From an uncultured Planctomycetota bacterium (lineage in GTDB: Bacteria > Planctomycetota > UBA1135 > GCA-002686595): a stretch of 10,301 nt of DNA. Shown here one piece after another: positions 7,094-10,301 of this stretch. The stretch lies in assembly GCA_903829565.1 (NCBI GenBank), contig CAIKQM010000329.1, forward strand, positions 1-10,301. The letters run 5' to 3'. Numbering within the stretch: the first letter of the stretch is position 1; the number at the start of each line of letters is the position of its first letter. The translations under genes were made by a program, and so were the position numbers. The notes under the pieces were generated by a model that was not told the DNA's origin, did no database searches, and saw only the letters and a program-made list of their open reading frames with translations.

Positions 7094-7138
7094 CGCTTGA
7101 GGCTTCCCGTGCTCTAGTCGGGCGAGTATCGTGAAGCC

Positions 7139-9934
7139 ATGGCGTTGCTTGCCTTCCTGCGCGTGCCCTGCATGCTGGCCTCTGCTTGGTGCGGTGAGGA
7201 CACGCGCCCGCCCAGCTACTCGCTGGATGTGGCGCCCATCTTGGCCGCCAAGTGCTTCACATGTCATGGGCCGGATGAGTCCTCCCGCAAGGCGGGCTTG
7301 CGTTTGGATCGGCGCGAGGATGCGCTGCGAGCGGAGGAAGGGCTGTCGGCTGCCATCGTGCCCGGTGCTCCCGACGAGAGTGAGTTGCTGCGCCGCGTCT
7401 TGAGCACGGACGAGGACGAGCGCATGCCTCCTGCGGATGGGCATGAAGCGCTCACAACGCAGGAAGTGGCTACCTTGCGCGCCTGGATTGAGGCCGGTGC
7501 ACCTTATGAGCGGCATTGGTCTTGGATGCCCCTGAGGGAGCCTGCTGTGCCGGCGAGCGCAGGCTGGGCCTGGACGACGGCGGATCGCTACATTGAGGCC
7601 GCGCATCGTCAAGCAAACTTGACGCCGGCGGGGGATGTGCCGGGTGTGACTTGGTTGCGTCGCGCGAGCTTTGCTGTGCGCGGCCTGCCGCCTGATCCTG
7701 CGTGGGTGCAGGCCATCAGCGAGCGCGACATGCCTGCTGTGCGTGCGCAAGTGGTGGACGAGATGCTGGCGCAACCCAGCTTTGGCGAGCACTGGGCGCG
7801 CCATTGGTTGGATGTGATGCGCTGGGCTGAGACGCGCGGTCATGAGTTTGACTACACGATTCGCGAGGCGTGGCGCTATCGCGATTGGGTGGTGCGCGCA
7901 CTCAATGCGGATCTGCCGTGGGACCGTTTCGTGAGCGAACAAGTGGCGGGCGATTTGTTGCCCGCGCGCAGCTCGCACAACAGCGCCTCCGCAACCACCG
8001 AGCTCGTCAACGAGGCGCAGGTTGCCACTGGTTGGTGGTGGTTGTCGCAAGGCACCCATGCCCCAGTTGATGCGCGGCTCGATGAAGCCGAGCGCATTGA
8101 CAACCAGATCGAAGTCCTTGGCAAGGCGTTCTTGGGGACGACGATTTCGTGCGCGCGTTGCCACGACCACAAGTTTGATGATGTGTCGCAACGCGATTAC
8201 ACCGCGCTCTTTGGTATCGCGCGCTCCACGCGGCGCGTGTACGCCTGGCAGGACGTCGACGGAGCCGTGGCGCGTCGCTTGCACCGCGCGGAGGTGTTGC
8301 GCACTCAACTGCAAGCTGCTGTGGGCGTTCCCTCGTTGCCGGCGGCCTCGCTCCCAGCAGGCGTGCTGTGGCATGGGCAAGCGACCGATTGGGGTGCTTG
8401 GTCGACCAGCGGAGGTGCGTTCGCTGTGCGCCCTCTGCAAGCTGGTGAGGTGGTGGCCCTGGATGGTGCCCAGCCGACGCGCGTTGCAGTCGCCTGCGCT
8501 AGCTCGGCCAGCGTGCTATCCAAGGCGCGCGGCTCCTTGCGTTCGCCTACATGGACCATCAGCGAGCGGGATCTGTGGGTGCGCGTGCGCGGCAACCACA
8601 GCACCTTGCGCGTGTATGTGAACGGCTTCTTCTTGAATGAAGAGAACAACCTGCTGTTCGAGAGCCACAAGCAGGAGTTGGATCATCCGCAGGAGTGGCG
8701 TACGCGTCACATCGACTTGTCGCGTTATGTAGGCGAGGAAGTCTGGCTGGAGCTTGAAGACCACGGCGATGGCTTCGCCGAGCTCGCGTGGGTGGTGTCA
8801 GGTGCACTTGACGAGGTTTGGCGTACACCCCAAGCGGTCGCATCGGAAGCAGTAGAAGTGCCGGCCGAGGCCGCAGCCTGGTTGAGCGAGTGGCAAGCAC
8901 TTGCAGCTGACTTTCCCCAGCAAGTGCGCGTTTTGGCTGCCGAGGACGGCACAGGCCGTGATGCGCCGCTGTATGCGCGTGGCGTACCGGCGCAAGCCAA
9001 GGAGACCGTGGCACGCGGTGGTCCAGCGGTGCTGAACCAACTGCGCAGCGAGTATGCGGCGCAAGTGTTGGAAGCGAGTGTGCCCAAGGGCTCTGGCCGT
9101 CGTGAGTTAGCCGCCGAACTGGTTGATCCTCAGCATCCGTTGACCTGGCGCGTGGCTGCGAACCGCGTCTGGCACCATGTGATGGGGCTTGGCCTCGTCA
9201 GCACCACCGACAACTTTGGTGTGTTGGGGACACCGCCTACTCATCCCGAACTGTTGGATTGGTTGGCGTGCAGGTTGCGCGACCAGCGCTCGTGGAAGCT
9301 CTTGGTGCGCGAACTTGTGCTGTCGCGCACCTTCGCGCAACGCGCCCATACCAGTGCCGAACAACTGCAGCTGGATCCCACAGGTGCGCGTTGGACTCAT
9401 CGTCCGGCACAGCGTTTGGCGGCCGAATCGGTGCGCGATGCGCTGCTTTGGGTGGCGCAGCGCTTGGACGCGCGGGTGGGCGGGCCTTCCGTGCCGGTAC
9501 ACCTGAACGACCATATGCAGGGGCGCGGTCGACCCGGCACGAGCGGTCCGCGCGATGGTGCTGGGCGCCGATCGTTGTACTTGGAAGTGCGCCGCAACTT
9601 CCCTGATCCGTTCTTGGCGGCCTTTGACCAACCTGTGCCCAACGCACCGCGCGGTGCCCGCAGCCGTTCGAATGTGCCGGCGCAACGCTTGGTTTTGATG
9701 AATGATCCCTTCGTGCGCGAGCTTGCGGGCTCCTTTGCCGTGTGGATCCAAGCGCAAGCTCCGGATACGGACACGCGCGTGCGTGCAGCCATCGAGCGCC
9801 TGTGGTCGCGGCCGGCCACACCTGCAGAGTTGGCCCTCGCGCACAGCGCACTTGGAGCAAGTCCAGACGCTGACGACTGGCACGACTACGCGCACTCCTT
9901 GTTCCTAGCCCAAGAAACGGTGTACTTGCCATGA
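7139..9934 (+). CDS. PSCyt1-DUF1549-DUF1553 cytochrome-like protein with internal beta-sandwich insert
   Basis: A 931-residue protein with the planctomycete three-part architecture. The N-terminal cytochrome domain (about 27-125) has the haem motif CFTCH (39-43) and a probable axial Met in RMPP (M96). The DUF1549 region (about 145-360) includes WLDVMRWAETRGHEFDY-type sequence and a second motif, CARCHDHKFDD, starting at C338. DUF1553 runs from about 654 to the end (NRVWHHVMGLGLV, RSNVPAQRLVLMNDPF). Between them, residues about 478-554 read as a beta-rich, possibly carbohydrate-binding sandwich. Export is expected for haem attachment, but the leader MALLAFLRVPCMLASAWC has no early basic residue. 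The ATG at 7139 is the first in frame after a TAG at 7115. The biochemical role is unestablished; a redox role linked to polymer breakdown is often suspected. The stop overlaps the DUF1501 start (ATGA). Confidence 0.92.
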   Translation: MALLAFLRVPCMLASAWCGEDTRPPSYSLDVAPILAAKCFTCHGPDESSRKAGLRLDRREDALRAEEGLSAAIVPGAPDESELLRRVLSTDEDERMPPADGHEALTTQEVATLRAWIEAGAPYERHWSWMPLREPAVPASAGWAWTTADRYIEAAHRQANLTPAGDVPGVTWLRRASFAVRGLPPDPAWVQAISERDMPAVRAQVVDEMLAQPSFGEHWARHWLDVMRWAETRGHEFDYTIREAWRYRDWVVRALNADLPWDRFVSEQVAGDLLPARSSHNSASATTELVNEAQVATGWWWLSQGTHAPVDARLDEAERIDNQIEVLGKAFLGTTISCARCHDHKFDDVSQRDYTALFGIARSTRRVYAWQDVDGAVARRLHRAEVLRTQLQAAVGVPSLPAASLPAGVLWHGQATDWGAWSTSGGAFAVRPLQAGEVVALDGAQPTRVAVACASSASVLSKARGSLRSPTWTISERDLWVRVRGNHSTLRVYVNGFFLNEENNLLFESHKQELDHPQEWRTRHIDLSRYVGEEVWLELEDHGDGFAELAWVVSGALDEVWRTPQAVASEAVEVPAEAAAWLSEWQALAADFPQQVRVLAAEDGTGRDAPLYARGVPAQAKETVARGGPAVLNQLRSEYAAQVLEASVPKGSGRRELAAELVDPQHPLTWRVAANRVWHHVMGLGLVSTTDNFGVLGTPPTHPELLDWLACRLRDQRSWKLLVRELVLSRTFAQRAHTSAEQLQLDPTGARWTHRPAQRLAAESVRDALLWVAQRLDARVGGPSVPVHLNDHMQGRGRPGTSGPRDGAGRRSLYLEVRRNFPDPFLAAFDQPVPNAPRGARSRSNVPAQRLVLMNDPFVRELAGSFAVWIQAQAPDTDTRVRAAIERLWSRPATPAELALAHSALGASPDADDWHDYAHSLFLAQETVYLP
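7608..7623. repeat. Dyad GTCAAG-N4-CTTGAC, copy 3 (inside the DUF1549 gene)
   Basis: Perfect arms around CAAA, extending to 7-bp arms CGTCAAG/CTTGACG (7607-7624). It encodes RQANLT in the cytochrome-like protein, the same six residues encoded at copy 1 in the unrelated ligase. A one-mismatch version, GTCAGG-TGCA-CTTGAC, lies at 8797-8812. Confidence 0.55.
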
Positions 9935-10301
9935 CGACGTCGCGCCGTGAGCTGCTGCGGTTGGCCGCGTGTGGCTTTGGAGCCGCAGCTTGGTCAGCAC
10001 TGGCGCATGCGTCCTCGCGCACTACTTGGGCAACAAGTGCCGCCAATGCCGGCGGCCGCCATCATGCTCCCAAGGCGCGCTCGTGCATCTTTCTGCACAT
10101 GGACGGCGGTCCGGGCCAGATGGACACCTTTGATCCTAAGCCGGCCCTTGTCAAGTGGAATGGACAACCGTTCCCGGCACGCATGGAGGCTACGCAGTTC
10201 GCCAATACGGGCGCCACGCTGGCCTCACCTTGGAGCTTTGAGCCGCGCGGTGCCAGTGGAGTGGAGATCAGCGCGCTCTTTCCGTACTTGGCCACCCAGG
10301 C
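9931..10301 (+). CDS. DUF1501 protein, Tat-exported, N-terminal fragment (runs off right edge)
   Basis: The frame opens at ATG 9931 and stays open to the window end, giving 123 codons. It starts with a twin-arginine leader: SRRELLRLAACGFGAAAW at residues 4-21 (R5, R6), with an Ala-rich region after it, so the protein is probably exported folded. Residues 54-70 carry the DUF1501 signature FLHMDGGPGQMDTFDPK, followed by PALVKWNGQPFP. DUF1501 proteins resemble the alkaline phosphatase/sulfatase superfamily in fold, but their substrate is not established. The start shares ATGA with the stop of the DUF1549/DUF1553 gene, the usual coupled arrangement, implying coordinated synthesis and a shared process outside the cytoplasm. 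The rest of the protein, usually more than 400 residues, is outside the window. Confidence 0.93.
   Translation, partial: MTTSRRELLRLAACGFGAAAWSALAHASSRTTWATSAANAGGRHHAPKARSCIFLHMDGGPGQMDTFDPKPALVKWNGQPFPARMEATQFANTGATLASPWSFEPRGASGVEISALFPYLATQ

Noticed and set aside
7046..8440. 464-codon open frame antisense to the DUF1549 gene
   Set aside because: It runs through both hairpins into the cytochrome gene and has an Arg/His-rich shadow composition.
10150..10165. GTCAAG-TGGA-ATGGAC, a partial match to the dyad
   Set aside because: Two mismatches in the second arm, and the bases are explained by the conserved DUF1501 segment LVKWNG.
1..10301. CRISPR arrays, insertion sequences, tRNA or rRNA genes
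   Set aside because: I looked for regularly spaced repeats, transposase motifs with terminal repeats and RNA gene signatures, and saw none.

Overview
The window is GC-rich, densely coding bacterial DNA. It most likely comes from a member of the Planctomycetota. The main reason is the PSCyt1/DUF1549/DUF1553 gene directly coupled to a DUF1501 gene, an arrangement characteristic of that phylum and its relatives. A secreted protein with a DxNGNGxxDxCD-type repeat and a CFGDG...CPCGN C-terminal module, as I remember from secreted planctomycete proteins, points the same way. The assignment is inferred from gene content, because no rRNA or tRNA is present.

Layout. (1) Positions 1-1144, minus strand: a secreted protein of about 331 residues with two degenerate HMA-like (ferredoxin-fold) halves. 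Its 3' end overlaps by 11 bp the start of a serine/threonine protein kinase that runs off the left edge. (2) Positions 1298-2719, plus strand: a complete cysteinyl-tRNA synthetase with intact catalytic and zinc-binding signatures. (3) Positions 2700-4991, minus strand: a fused acyltransferase/acyl-ACP (or acyl-CoA) synthetase resembling Aas. It meets cysS tail to tail with a 20-bp overlap, and its acyltransferase half has lost the usual FPEG glutamate. (4) Positions 5237-7000, plus strand: an exported PQQ-dependent glucose/sorbosone-dehydrogenase-like protein with a calcium-binding-type repeat and a Cys-rich C-terminal module. Two strong tandem hairpins follow it. (5) Positions 7139-10301, plus strand: a 931-residue PSCyt1-DUF1549-DUF1553 cytochrome-like protein, then a Tat-exported DUF1501 protein that begins in an ATGA overlap and is cut by the right edge.

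How the parts relate. The kinase and HMA-like genes look translationally coupled, as do the DUF1549/DUF1553 and DUF1501 genes. The PQQ dehydrogenase and the cytochrome-like protein are adjacent, co-oriented and both predicted to be exported. An electron-transfer link is conceivable, but the hairpins between them argue against simple co-transcription. cysS and the Aas-like gene are housekeeping-type genes.

The least expected sequence-level signal is a dyad, GTCAAG-N4-CTTGAC, present three times perfectly (3982, 7028, 7608) and once with a single mismatch (8797). I did not see an unmistakable new defence, CRISPR or mobile system.
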